From assembly GCA_023159155.1 (NCBI GenBank), contig JAJNNX010000054.1:124001-188000 (forward strand): 64,000 nucleotides of DNA, in the 5' to 3' direction. Each line of letters starts with the position of its first letter. The first letter of the stretch is position 1. A program made the translations under genes and the position numbers. Positions 22,926 to 33,700 of this stretch are shown piece by piece. The DNA is from Ustulina deusta (taxonomy: Eukaryota > Ascomycota > Sordariomycetes > Xylariales > Xylariaceae). The notes under the pieces were generated by a model. The model was not told the origin of the DNA and ran no database searches. It worked only from the letters and a program-made list of their open reading frames with translations.

Positions 22926-24100
22926 GAGACTGACTGACTGACTGACTGACTGACCAGACCAGGTAGGTAGTATGGCGTAGTGTAGTGTAGTGTGGTATAA
23001 TGTGCGCATAGGTAGCGCGCCAGCAGTGCAATGTCCGTCTGTCCCTGCCTACACTACACTACTGTAGGTATAGATATCAGGAAGCGGAAACCCGGACGGC
23101 GTTGACGCGTATCCAGCAGCGTGAAAGAAAAAAAAAAGGGATCTCGCGCCGGCCAATCACGCGCGAGGTGAAGTCAGTTGCCCAGACGCATGGAAGCCTA
23201 TATCACGGCTTCTATACGACCACATGACTCAGAGGACTACACTACACCACACCACACCACACTGCACTACACTCCCGGTACACTACACTACACTACACTA
23301 TACTACACTACACTACACTGCGTACCTACACTACCTACACTACCTACACTACACTACACTACACTACCTACACTACCTACCAGGTAGACGGGACCAGGGG
23401 GGGCGTCGGTGTCTCGGGGTTATGAGTTTCTCCTGCGCCCGCCCGCCCACCGCCGCCGTGCCCTGACCTGGCCCTGCCCAGCCCGTGTGTCGGCCCTATT
23501 CCCCGCCAAGGCGCGACGCGACGGCACATCCCGCCCGCCTGCCTGCAGGACGCAGAAAAGTGCGGAGTGAGCCAAGCCAACAGGCCAACAGGCCAACCAG
23601 CCAGCCAGCCAGCCATTACGAAGGGGAGGGAGGGGCAAAGGGGGGGGGCGGGGCAAGGGGTATGTATATATGTATGTATGTATGTATGTAATGTACGTAG
23701 TGTAGACGCAGATACATATACCTAGCACAGGTAGGTAGGTAGGTAGGTACAGTACTAGATAGATAGATAGATAGATAGATGGGTAAGCGAGTAGTAATTG
23801 GGTTTCTCGCGCGACGCGCTCCGGGGAGGGGGAGGGGGAGGGGAGAACGCCATCATTGCAACCTGGTATCAGGAGGTTCGTTTTCGTTCGTGATCCCCTG
23901 GCGCTGTTGGAGTTGCCCCGGGTTAGCGGATGGGACAGACAGACAGCCAGCCAGCCAGCCAGACAGACAGACATACAGACAGACAGACACGGATTCGCGT
24001 CTTCCCCCGCAATTAGTATAGGTCGCGAACTGGCTGGGGGAGGGAATCTATACTAGTGTAGTATACGCAGTACCAGGTCTAGGTCTAGGTCTAGGGATCG
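22926..24100. repeat. Compound microsatellite region
   Basis: A dense run of different simple repeats: TGAC at 22928-22954; GTAGT at about 22976-22993; CACTA/CACCA at 23236-23383; CCAG/GGCCAACA at 23578-23615; ATGT at 23661-23690; GGTA at 23730-23750; GATA at 23757-23780; GGGGGA at about 23822-23843; GACA/CCAG at 23936-23990; and AGGTCT at about 24076-24096. Open frames inside it are products of the repeats. Confidence 0.85.
23236..23383. repeat. CACTA-type pentanucleotide array
   Basis: About 150 bases of ACTAC/CACTA units, with CACCA and CACTACCTA variants. The complementary motif GTAGTGTAGTGTAGTG occurs about 250 bases upstream, near 22976, so the two could pair. Confidence 0.85.
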
Positions 24101-25237
24101 GTATAGAGGTATCTATCTAGTGTATCTATCTGTGTAGGGACCGGGTTGGGGGGGGGAAGAAAACGTGTCGAAGGACATGGGCTTCGGAGAATTCCAGAAA
24201 TGGACAGACAGTACGAGGTGGCATCGATACGGCACCACCGGGGCTCGTTCACACAGTTGATGTGACGATGGAGATTGGGATTGGAATTCAGCGAGGTCTA
24301 GAAATCACCACCGTGGTGAAGAGGTGGTGGAATGAATTATGAGTCTGAGAGGGGAATAGAGACATTGAGTATTCTCAGGCGGTTTTAAAGACCTCGGTAT
24401 ACTATGTGGAGTGTCATCACAAGTAGGAGCCGTAGGACAGAGCCCGCAGCATCCCGAGCTACTTCAACGTCACAAACGCATATAGGTGAATACAGATTCG
24501 GACATCTTGAATTAGATGCAACAGGATATGGTATACAATTAGCGACGATGATGGACCGCCGTTCCCTTTTGCTACCACAGGCGGCCATTAGAAACACCAG
24601 ACCCGAAACAGATGAACAGCCGCCCGCGTACCACCTCCAACCAAGAAAATGTTTCGACATGAGAAAATATCCACCTATTGTCCGCGACACCTTCCCAGAA
24701 ATCTCTCATCATTCAATCGCAATGTCGCTTGCTCCCGACGCTAGTAACATACAAAGTCTTGAGGGTATTGTTCTGGATGACCTCGCAAGGGAGCCTTGCA
24801 TCACCAGCAAGAGTTGGACGTGACAAACGAAATCGACAAACTCCAACAACTGCCCCCGATCCCCGGGGTATCTGTGATCTCTGCATGGTTTCCCTTGTTC
24901 CCGCCTCCCTGAACCCTTTGGTCATTACATTATAAAGAGAGAATAGAGAGTTATAAAAAAAAGGAAAAGGATGTGAGGCTGATGAAGATGCCGATATTTT
25001 TGGGTAGTTGTATACCAATCCAAACCCATTAAGTCTATGAACAACTCCTATCGCCTTGTGAAGATGAAAAGTATATGCCAACTAGGAAACCAAAATGCTG
25101 CGGCAATAATGAAGGGCTATTGGTACAGGTGACTTCAGAGAGCTTCAGTGACCTCTAGGGGCAAGATAATCCAGCTGGCGCTGTTCTGTCCCACGAGACT
25201 GAGCACACAAAGGTATTTTAGCGATCTTGGATTCCGT
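24101..25237. other. Intergenic region, 3' flank of the homeobox gene
   Basis: No gene supported. A 139-codon plus-strand open frame at 24404-24823 begins with ATG and has no recognised domain. It faces the 3' end of the minus-strand homeobox gene and could be chance. Confidence 0.4.
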
Positions 25238-27263
25238 CTAGTGATAGTCCTGGGGTGTCATATTTGGCGTGAACTGAATCTGCTTGGATCTCGGGTATCC
25301 AGGAGAGGACCTCGATGATACAACTGACTCGTTGGCATCCCAATCGTATTGAGTATTGGCCATTGCGCTTCCGGTGAATGAGTGATGTTCTAGGCCTGTG
25401 CCCATCATGTTGGCATATACCGGCGTCGATGGGCCGCCATCGCTTGTTTCCACATAACTGGGAACGTTTTGTAAGGACAGGTCTGGAAATTCTGAGTGGA
25501 AGTAAGGGGTTAAAAGTGGCTGATCGGTAGTGATATTAAACCCGGAACCAAAAGCATTTCCGACGAACCCATTTGTGCCGAAGTCAGCCATCATGCCAGG
25601 TGTTGTGGGCGGTGTCTTCAAATCATGTCCTTCCTTGATCTCCTGCACGAAATTGGGGGCAACACCCATGCCTAAAACGTAGGAGCCATCATCAGATGAT
25701 GCCGAAATAACAGTGGGTTCACGACTATGGTGTTGATCAAAAACGGCTGGTGTCATTGGTGTCGGGGGGGCTGCACCGGGAAAAGTAGGTGTTCCCGAAC
25801 CGACTGGGGAGCGATTGTGATACTGTAAAAGCGCTTCAGCGCGTCCGAAGAACGGCGAACGCGGCCCAGCACTGCACTTCTGAATTCTTCCAGCGCCCAT
25901 CCCAGTGGCAGAGGAAATTCGGCGTATTGATGAGACAGGGCTGGGCATATCCATCCGCCTTGGTCCATCCAATGCCGTCTTCGGTATATTATAAGAGCGA
26001 CTTCGTAAAGACGCGGCTTGTAGTGCGGCTGGGCGCGGAATGTTCCGTCTAGAGGCAATGTTGGCCGGAGGAGGCGGAGATCTGAACGAGTCTGCTGTGG
26101 GTGTGGGCATACCCTGGGCAACATGGGATGCCTGGTCACTGTGACACTCGGGAGACACGGAAGCGTCGAACAGATTCCCCGGCATGTCGCATGTGTCACC
26201 ATTCGACACTGGAGAGAAAAACATCGCCCTCGTAGAGGAGCTTGGGAGGGTCGTATTATGCATGTTAACATAGTGCTGCGAGCTGTGACCCTCGCTGCTT
26301 ATACTTCGTTCCACACGTGAAGGCAAGCCGTGGTGCATATCACTAGTCCGCCCATCCAAGGCAGTATTCGGGCCATGGCCTAGTGGTGACGTAAAGAGCC
26401 CAAAGTCGCTACTCATCGACCTTGATTGGAGATAGACTCCGGAATTATGAGTATGTGTGAAGCCCGTAGAATCGGACTGTGGGAACTCGACCGAGAGTGG
26501 TGACTGGTAAGGGTCAGAGAGATCAGCTTGATTTGAGACTGTAGATTGCATGCAAACAGAATTCGCATCGTTTGGTCCGTGACCAGTGTCCTCTTCATTT
26601 TCATCCTCATTTTCATCCTCATCTTCTTCTTCGTCGTCGTCGTCTTCATCCTCATGTGACGCGTCTGTTATCTGAGAAGGCGAGGAAACGTGAGGAAACG
26701 CAGCCGACGAAGGTTGCGTGCGTTTGTGAGACCCTTCACTTAGGGAATCCAGAGCCCCGGAAGATGAGTCCTCATCCGGGGATGAAGGCGCGGAAGCTGA
26801 CTTCTCGGCCGCTCTCCTAGCCTCATACTCCTCCTGCTTCCTCTCCTGCTTCGCCTTCGCACGCCGATTCTGGAACCAATTCTAACATGTCAAGTTAGTT
26901 TACGTTCATCGACGCTAGCGAGGGATTCCCTACGTTAATCCTAGGTCGTTCCAAGCCAAGACCATCCGCCAATTGAGCTTTCACTGAGCTCGAGGGCTTG
27001 GGGTTTTCTTGGAATACTTTCTCAAGCTTTTCAACCTCTTCCTTGGATAACCGAGGCTTAGATTCCGTCTTGCCGTCACATAAACCTCCTCGATCGGCCA
27101 TCATGGGTGGCCGGTGCGGTTGATAGCCATACATATACTGGAGGCCGTGATAGCCTGGATGCAGCGGATATTGGGTTTCTGCGTATGTCACGGCCGCTCC
27201 TTGTCCTTGAGGGAAGCCATATGGAGAGGCAAAGCCCGTTGGCGTACAAAATTGCATGTTCAT
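25238..27263 (-). CDS. Homeodomain transcription factor
   Basis: Nuclear DNA-binding regulator. Exons 26934-27263 and 25238-26881, with a 52-nt intron, give 657 residues. The homeodomain spans about residues 65-124: LSKEEVEKLEKVF in helix 1, VKAQLADGLGL in helix 2, and recognition helix RINNWFQNRRAKAKQ with W112, F113, N115 and R117. Residue 114 is Gln (position 50), typical of homeodomains binding TAAT-type sites. The intron falls exactly inside the recognition helix, between the two Asn of RIN|NWF. It has donor GTAGGG, branch AACTAAC and acceptor TTAG. An acidic run of Asp/Glu follows at about 185-208. The remaining 450 residues are Ser/Pro/Gly-rich, without a recognised domain. Fungal homeodomain proteins of this build often act in conidiation or fruiting, but the specific role here is unknown. 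Its isolation among repeats and its long flanks suit a developmental regulator. Confidence 0.93.
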
Positions 27264-30200
27264 GGTTGCGTCGAGAGTTGCCAGGTGTTCTGCTATTACG
27301 TATATATGCTATGTGCAAGAGTGGGGTGGCGGCAACTCCGTGGCTGGATCTGCTATATAATTATTTTGGCCTCGTGGTTTCGGTGTCGAACGTGATCCCA
27401 AAGAGATATTACGAATCGAAGCGCTCCTGTTGGTATATATACTAGTTCTCCGTCAAGGTCGCCGAAGTTGATTCCGAGGACTGGAAAGTAAAGAACGACT
27501 GGGGGTCAGAGGTCGATAGACCAGGCTAACAATTAGGATATCTGAACAATGAGCGTGGGAGGACTGGTCCTAGGCCAAGCGAGAAGATCTGGCGTCGTAG
27601 ACAGGGGGAAGATGGCGAGTATAAGAGCAAATGGCAAGATGGAGGGCCAATGGCTACAAGGAAATTCTCGTGAGACAACGCTCACTTAGACTCTCATCAA
27701 GTTTCTCTTCGAGTTGAGACAAGGGGTCGGGGTGGAACAAGAAACAACACAAGGAGGGCAGGAGATCGGAAAGGGAGGGGGGTGGCGCGTAGAGCAGTAC
27801 AAGTAGTTCTCAATCGACTTAGCGGTGGGTCTCCTTTTGAAGGAGCACGATGACCGCCTGTGGGTGCGTTGTGTTGTTCGGCCAGGACGGCTACGGCTGC
27901 AGGTACATCTGTACATCTGTACATCTGCGGTACGACGAAATTACACTGCGAAGAAGAGGCAGAGCCCACTTGGGATTTGGGACTGGCTGGCCGAGCGGTC
28001 ACCAATGGGGGCCGACAGGTAGAGTACATGGCCATGTACCCGGCCACCCTGTGTAGGCCTGGCAGTACACGCGGTGACCCTCACGGCTCTGACCTCATGC
28101 TGCTCCTTTCCATTTCTTTTTCAACGACGATGACCAGCAGACGCCGCGCGCTGCGTTGGGGTCGTCGAAACCGCAGAAATTTGTGGCGGGCCTGGGCGCG
28201 CTACCGCATGTTGGTGAGAGTGACAGTGGTCCAGCCAGACCACCAGCACATCCCTGGGCAGCGGCCAATCCCCCGACAGCTGCAGGCAAGTCGACGACTA
28301 GGTATGGGGCCAAGAGCAGAGCCAAGCGCCCAGTGGGCCGTTCACCCATGCGCCGATGGATCATTCAGGTCGCCCCGGTGGGGACGGATGACGAGGGTTC
28401 CTGGTTGGCTTGGGTCTAACCTCAACCTCTTTGGTGGGCGTGCCTGTTCCAACTGTGTGTCTCCCACTCAAGCCAGGGGACTCGGAACAAGATCGCATGC
28501 TGGCTGCCTCTTGCAGACGGCAGAGCCACCAAAGCCCACCAAAGCCCACCAGAGCCCACCAGAGCCCACCAGAGCAGTACACTAGCCAGACAGTCCTCCT
28601 CACTGTGCTGCTGGCTGGGCCATTGGGGGCTTTCCTGCCGCTACCGTATTGCGTAGCGGTCCCCTGTCTTCGTCTCCAAAGGCATCCCTGTCTTGGAGCT
28701 GAATGCAGAAACACAGTGTTGTGCCAATCCCTCCACATTGGCACCGAGCCCGCAGGTGCGAAGGTGGGCCGGCACGAGCACGACGATTGTCGATATCGTA
28801 CTGTAGGGTAGTGCACCGTCCGACGCGAGGCAAGACGTCACGCCGCATCGCATCTCCCATTAGCGAGAGCGACGGCAGAGCGGCGGGAAGGGAACGAGGA
28901 TGCCGAGGGACATACAGTGCAAGACATTGGCGAGAGACGGCGCCTCTTCGCACAACACAATCCGTCTCAGCAGGACGACGAGGAGCACCCGCAAGTACAG
29001 TCCACGCTACAAGACAGGGTCTACACTGCACGACCTGCTTGTCCTGAGTAGTGATAGGGTGGCCGGGGAGCAGAGTTGGAGAGACAGGGAGGAGGGAGGG
29101 CGGCCCAGATTGGTCCCTACACGCACGCACAGTACTTTCTACTTCCACAAGCCTTCTGCACAGGGCTTTGGATGGGGCAGACAGTGCAGGGGGTGCTGGT
29201 TCAATTTTCTTCCTTGGTGTTAGCCGTCCGCCAACCCCTGCCCTCCCCTTCTGCCGCCCATCACCTACACCGCGCTACGCTACACTAGGCACTAGTGCAT
29301 GTACCTACACTACGGTAGCACAGTGCCAGTATCGCTCTGGACACTCATTATCTTCAGGTCTACCGTACCTAAATGAGTGTACACTACACTACCTGTCCGA
29401 CTTTAAGTGGTTCGTCATTCCATCATCACCAGCATCACCGCCGTCGCCTGGGTAGCTCTACACTAGACGACGCTACCTACTTAGCAGTATAGTGCAAGTA
29501 CCTACATAGATAATTGTATTCTCGTCAGTGGTAGAGATGCGTCTGGTGTCCAACCTAGATCGTCCAATTGTCCAGACCCATTGTCTCAAGGCTTAGCTCA
29601 CAAGCTAGACGAATCACTCGGCTCTATCGCGAGGGCGAGAAGTAAAGCAGTTCTTATCACAGCCTGCTTGTCTGCGACATACATGGCAGATGCTGGTCTC
29701 ATCCATGCATACCCATATCTTCGACAGCCGTACGTAGCATTTGGTACTGACTCGGTGATCTGAAATCCAATACTGCCTTCGGCGCAATTGCTCAGTCAAC
29801 ACAGCATACGGCAAGGACCTCTCAGAGACATCGACTCACACGTCCTGTATCCCCATGTCTTAGATCTCTCGGCTACCGACAGTGGCAATTTCTCCGCATC
29901 AGCAGCAACACCGCCAGCACTAGCAGTTACTTAGAATAGCGCTCGTCAGTGTCAGCGTCAGGAACCCATCACGGTTCGCTGCAAGGGCCTCGCATACTTT
30001 GGCCATAGGCTGTGCAAATCTGATTCTGGGGCGGTTATCGCGTTACTGGATAACATATCCTATAACACCAAAGCAAATAGTCTGATGGTATCGAAACCTA
30101 CCGTCGACCATTGCTGCATCATCAGCCCTTTTTTTTTTTGGTCCTAGGCGCAGTGCATGCGTAAAGAAGATGGTGTGAATGGTACATCCATTCGGTCCAG

Positions 30201-30474
30201 AACGAGATGTCGTGATGGAACTTTCACTTAGTCGTCGGGGACCCAGCAAAAAGTCGGGTCTTCCGGTCGGTATAATTCGCGCCGACGACAACAATAGAAA
30301 GGAAGATAGATGGATATGGTCTACGCATACCAAAACCCCAATAGGAGGAGCTAGTTGCTCATGATGCCCATTTTGTTGCATAGTATTACAATAACGGCTG
30401 GCGTCAGGCATGAGCCTCAGGCAGTCTGGACCAGCTATATCCTCCATCATGTTCTCCAGGTGCTATTTCGGTTT
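27264..30474. other. Gene-poor region, promoter side of the homeobox gene
   Basis: No gene supported. A GC-rich stretch at about 27.7-29.2 kb carries long overlapping open frames on both strands (up to 241 codons, 27860-28585), but they have no domain, mostly lack good ATG starts and look composition-driven. A 10-bp tandem repeat lies at 28521-28575. Motifs of the CTACACTAC type occur near 29282, 29303 and 29386. Confidence 0.5.
28521..28575. repeat. 10-bp tandem repeat (ARAGCCCACC)
   Basis: Five units of ARAGCCCACC (the first lacks one C and gains a G), ending in a partial unit, read directly in the sequence. The complementary strand reads GGTGGGCTYT. Confidence 0.85.
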
Positions 30475-30780
30475 TCAATTCACCATCTTTCCACCTAAGC
30501 ATACGGTGCTGACCGCGTCCACGTTCAGCAAAAGCGCATGCACAGCCGCAAACTCTACCAAAATAGGCATCAGCACACGGAGGGAACACCGCTTTGACTC
30601 TCGCATCGCGTTCGTCAATCTCGACGTCGGCTCCAGTTGAGAGGAGAATTCGTTTTGTTTTTTCTCCGGCGCAGAGTTACATTGCTTGCACACTTGGCAT
30701 GCCGAGCGCATCATACTCTCCACCGCAACCAGTCTTGTGAATTACCGGCTTCTTAGGATGCGAGCATCTCGGCACTGTGG
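30475..30780 (-). pseudogene. Decayed ankyrin-repeat gene fragment
   Basis: Read on the minus strand, one frame at about 30602-30678 gives LCAGEKTKRILLSTGADVEI followed by DERDA, a typical ankyrin repeat end (LLxxGADxxxxD). Just upstream, the same frame reads GMPSVQAM, then a TAA stop. Downstream the match moves to other frames: ADAYFGRV near 30550, then VHALLLNVDAVSTVC near 30500, again ankyrin-like. At least one stop and two frameshifts separate the pieces, so no intact protein is possible. The stop could come from CAA to TAA, the type of change made by repeat-induced point mutation, but one site is not proof. Parent gene unknown. Confidence 0.45.
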
Positions 30781-33700
30781 ACAGTTGGGTTTGGAGTAGC
30801 TCAAGAATGCGCCCGACGACAACCGTTCAACGGCATTTTCACGTAGTACGAGCCATTTTTATCAAGGCTTGGTGGTTGAGGATTTCTGGGAAACGATATC
30901 GGAGCACATGGCAGAAGAAGCTCTAGTTCTCGCTCTCTGGTCAAAGACGCCAACACGACTTAACCCACGCCATCTGTGTACTAGGGCCCGAGATCTCGGT
31001 GCCGAGCGGCAGAAGAACGGCGTGTCGCACAAAACCCGCACAAGAACACTCCGTATCTACGTTTCTGCAAGCCCCGATTCGTTCCGTCGTGACTCGTATC
31101 CAGGGGAATAGAATAGGTATTCTGTTAGTCCGACTGCTATTATTATCGCGAAGTCAATATCGTCTTCAAAATAGCCCAAATATCATGTCTTTAGTCGAGT
31201 AGCATCGGAACACAGCCATTTCGCGCGGGGGCATGCAGCTCGACTCTCACAAATGGCCGACCCATTCTCCGTAAGTCGCATTGGGGGCTTTTTCTTTTTC
31301 GACATCCCAGCCAGCGCTCAGCTTTCATCCGAGACCTCAATAGTCCAATTTGTAACTACGATTCCTTCCCGTGCTTTGGAGCGAGGGAAAATGAGGGTTG
31401 AGGAATAGGTGTCCGACTAAGTGTGTTAAGAGGATCATTATAGACTAATATACCCCGACGTGTATATTATTAGAGAAGATCTTCTTAAGATGTGCGATAT
31501 AGATGGCATGTCGGGCCGGGTTATTGGGACAAGCCATAGAGAGGAATAGGTAATAAGGATGCATTAGTTCCCTTGTCGCTTAACAGGTAGATTAAGTACC
31601 GGTATACGCTCGTTCGCTATCGTACTTAGTGTACTTCAGTAGCGGAATAAGTACCTGACTTGCCTGACTCAGGCGAGCCCAGCAGACTGGAACGCCGGCT
31701 TTTAACCAGGGCCACGAATCTACGCTACTAGAAAACCTAGCGCAAACCCTTGCTGTCCAGCTGGCACTTAGTACCTATCCACTCCCTGACAGCCCCTCTG
31801 GGAATGCCTGTGTTGCCCAGGAGCCCAATTGGTTAAGATGACTAAAAACACAGCTTGCGTGCCCTGGGCAGACGGCGCGATGCCATCTGTACGCATTACT
31901 GCGATGTATGCAAGATTCACTGATACAAGTGCCGAAGAGAGCACAACCATCCTAATAGCGCTCTGTCAACAGCCGACACAGATACATATAGGGAAGAGAT
32001 CGACGATCTCCCCAGGCTGTCGGAATCGGATATCTCCTTAGTGTAGGCGGATGCCGTAGAATTGGGGCCCTGATGCTAACCTACCTCGGTACTAGGGAGA
32101 CATTCCACTGGATTACGTACCTAGGCAGTGTCTGCGCTACTAACACCACGACCTACTAAGTACATGTATCCTTGACGCCGCCACGACGATGTCTCGGGAT
32201 TGTCGAGATAACTGTCGGACCGGCTAACTGACTCGCATCCATACCTATTTTTAATACGACTAACTAGCAGACGAGCCGGCAGCCTCAGTTGATATCGGTC
32301 TGTAAGGTATAGCGCTTGGTATATTGCAACGATGCTGGCAGGCAATCTGGCCGATATTCGCAAACACTGTTCATGACTCGGATCTCGGATCCCAGCGCTC
32401 TAACCTACCTAGTTGTTTCGACTTTGAAGCAGACAAGGACATGCCTTGTTCCCGCCGCTTCCGCGGTTGGAAGGAAAATCGCCGACGTCTAGACTCTTCC
32501 CCATGGGTAGCTATTCATGTGCCCTGGACTTATACTGCGAAAAGTCAGCGTGGGCGTTAGTATCTGGGCTCTACGAATCGCCGTACATATCGCATGGGAA
32601 ATGGTAGGTTGTAATTGGTAGTGGGTGAGATGACTGTGCAGGCATCATATGGGGATTAAAGCGAACTTCCCTTTGACCGCCCCTCAACTCGGGGCGGGCA
32701 AGAAACGGAATGCTTATACTTGCCTAGTAGGTAATCGTTTAATGTTGTTATTATTATGATTGAGTAACCACAAGTGGCAAAAAGCGAAGCGCTGCCCTAC
32801 AACAGCCGCCATGGCATATGTGTATTCGCATTGTACTTGTACACTGGGTATACAAGGCGCTTTCGAAAAAGACCGATGTAGAGATGCGTGGAAGCACTTC
32901 TAGTCCCCTTTGGTGCGAAGGCTAGGTAGCAGGCCATATTACGCTGCGCAGGTAGACCACGGAGCGCCCAATGCGACGCTGTACAGTAGGTATTTTCTCC
33001 GGCCTGTCAACCACGTTGGTTTCCAGGGACTTTCCCCAGGATCATTTAGCCCGCTGCAGCAGATTTATCATCATCACTTCATCATCCCCCACCAGCCCGA
33101 CGAATCACGGGCGGCATTGCATTCCCATCCAATGCAATAAGCAACAGCGACGCCCTGAGAACCCCATCCAGACATCACAGCCACGAATTCTAGATTTCGC
33201 ACCGGGTCATCGTTTAAGCCGAGGTAGGCTCGAGGCAACGTCCCTATCTACACGACACGATACAGTTTGACAAACACGGTAGTTGTCGCTAATAGACCGC
33301 AGTATACTACTATACCACACGAGTCAACATGCTTTCCCCCTCGAGGTCGTGAGATAGCCAGTCCCGCGACTCGTGGTTTTGGCTAGCTAAGGAGTTAGCA
33401 TGCTAGCAGAGGGCCCGGCAATATGGTGTGGCTGCCGAAACATTGATCGGAGAGATAAAAGGATCTGAGATCTCAGGGCCCGGCCTTACCATGATTCTCA
33501 CCTTCAAGATAGATGGCACAGGAGGTTCAAGCCCCCGCGGCCATCACGCTCTACTGCTACCCACCTCTGTATGTAGTGTACTGTAAGCCTGATAAATGCT
33601 TACCTTGACGCTGGTTGCAATTAGCCAAGACCTAAGCGACGGCAAATTGAAGCGCATGGCCAACTCCACACCATCACAACTCGTGCTGTCGGGGATGGAA

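Noticed and set aside
24404..24823. 139-codon plus-strand open frame downstream of the homeobox gene
   Set aside because: No recognised family, and equally long frames occur on the opposite strand; left uncalled.
27860..28585. Plus-strand open frame of 241 codons in the GC-rich part of the desert
   Set aside because: No recognised domain, overlaps equally long frames on both strands and includes a tandem repeat; likely chance.
31253..31276. Possible first exon MADPFS followed by a GTAAGT donor
   Set aside because: Six codons only; no following exon with a matching domain was found.
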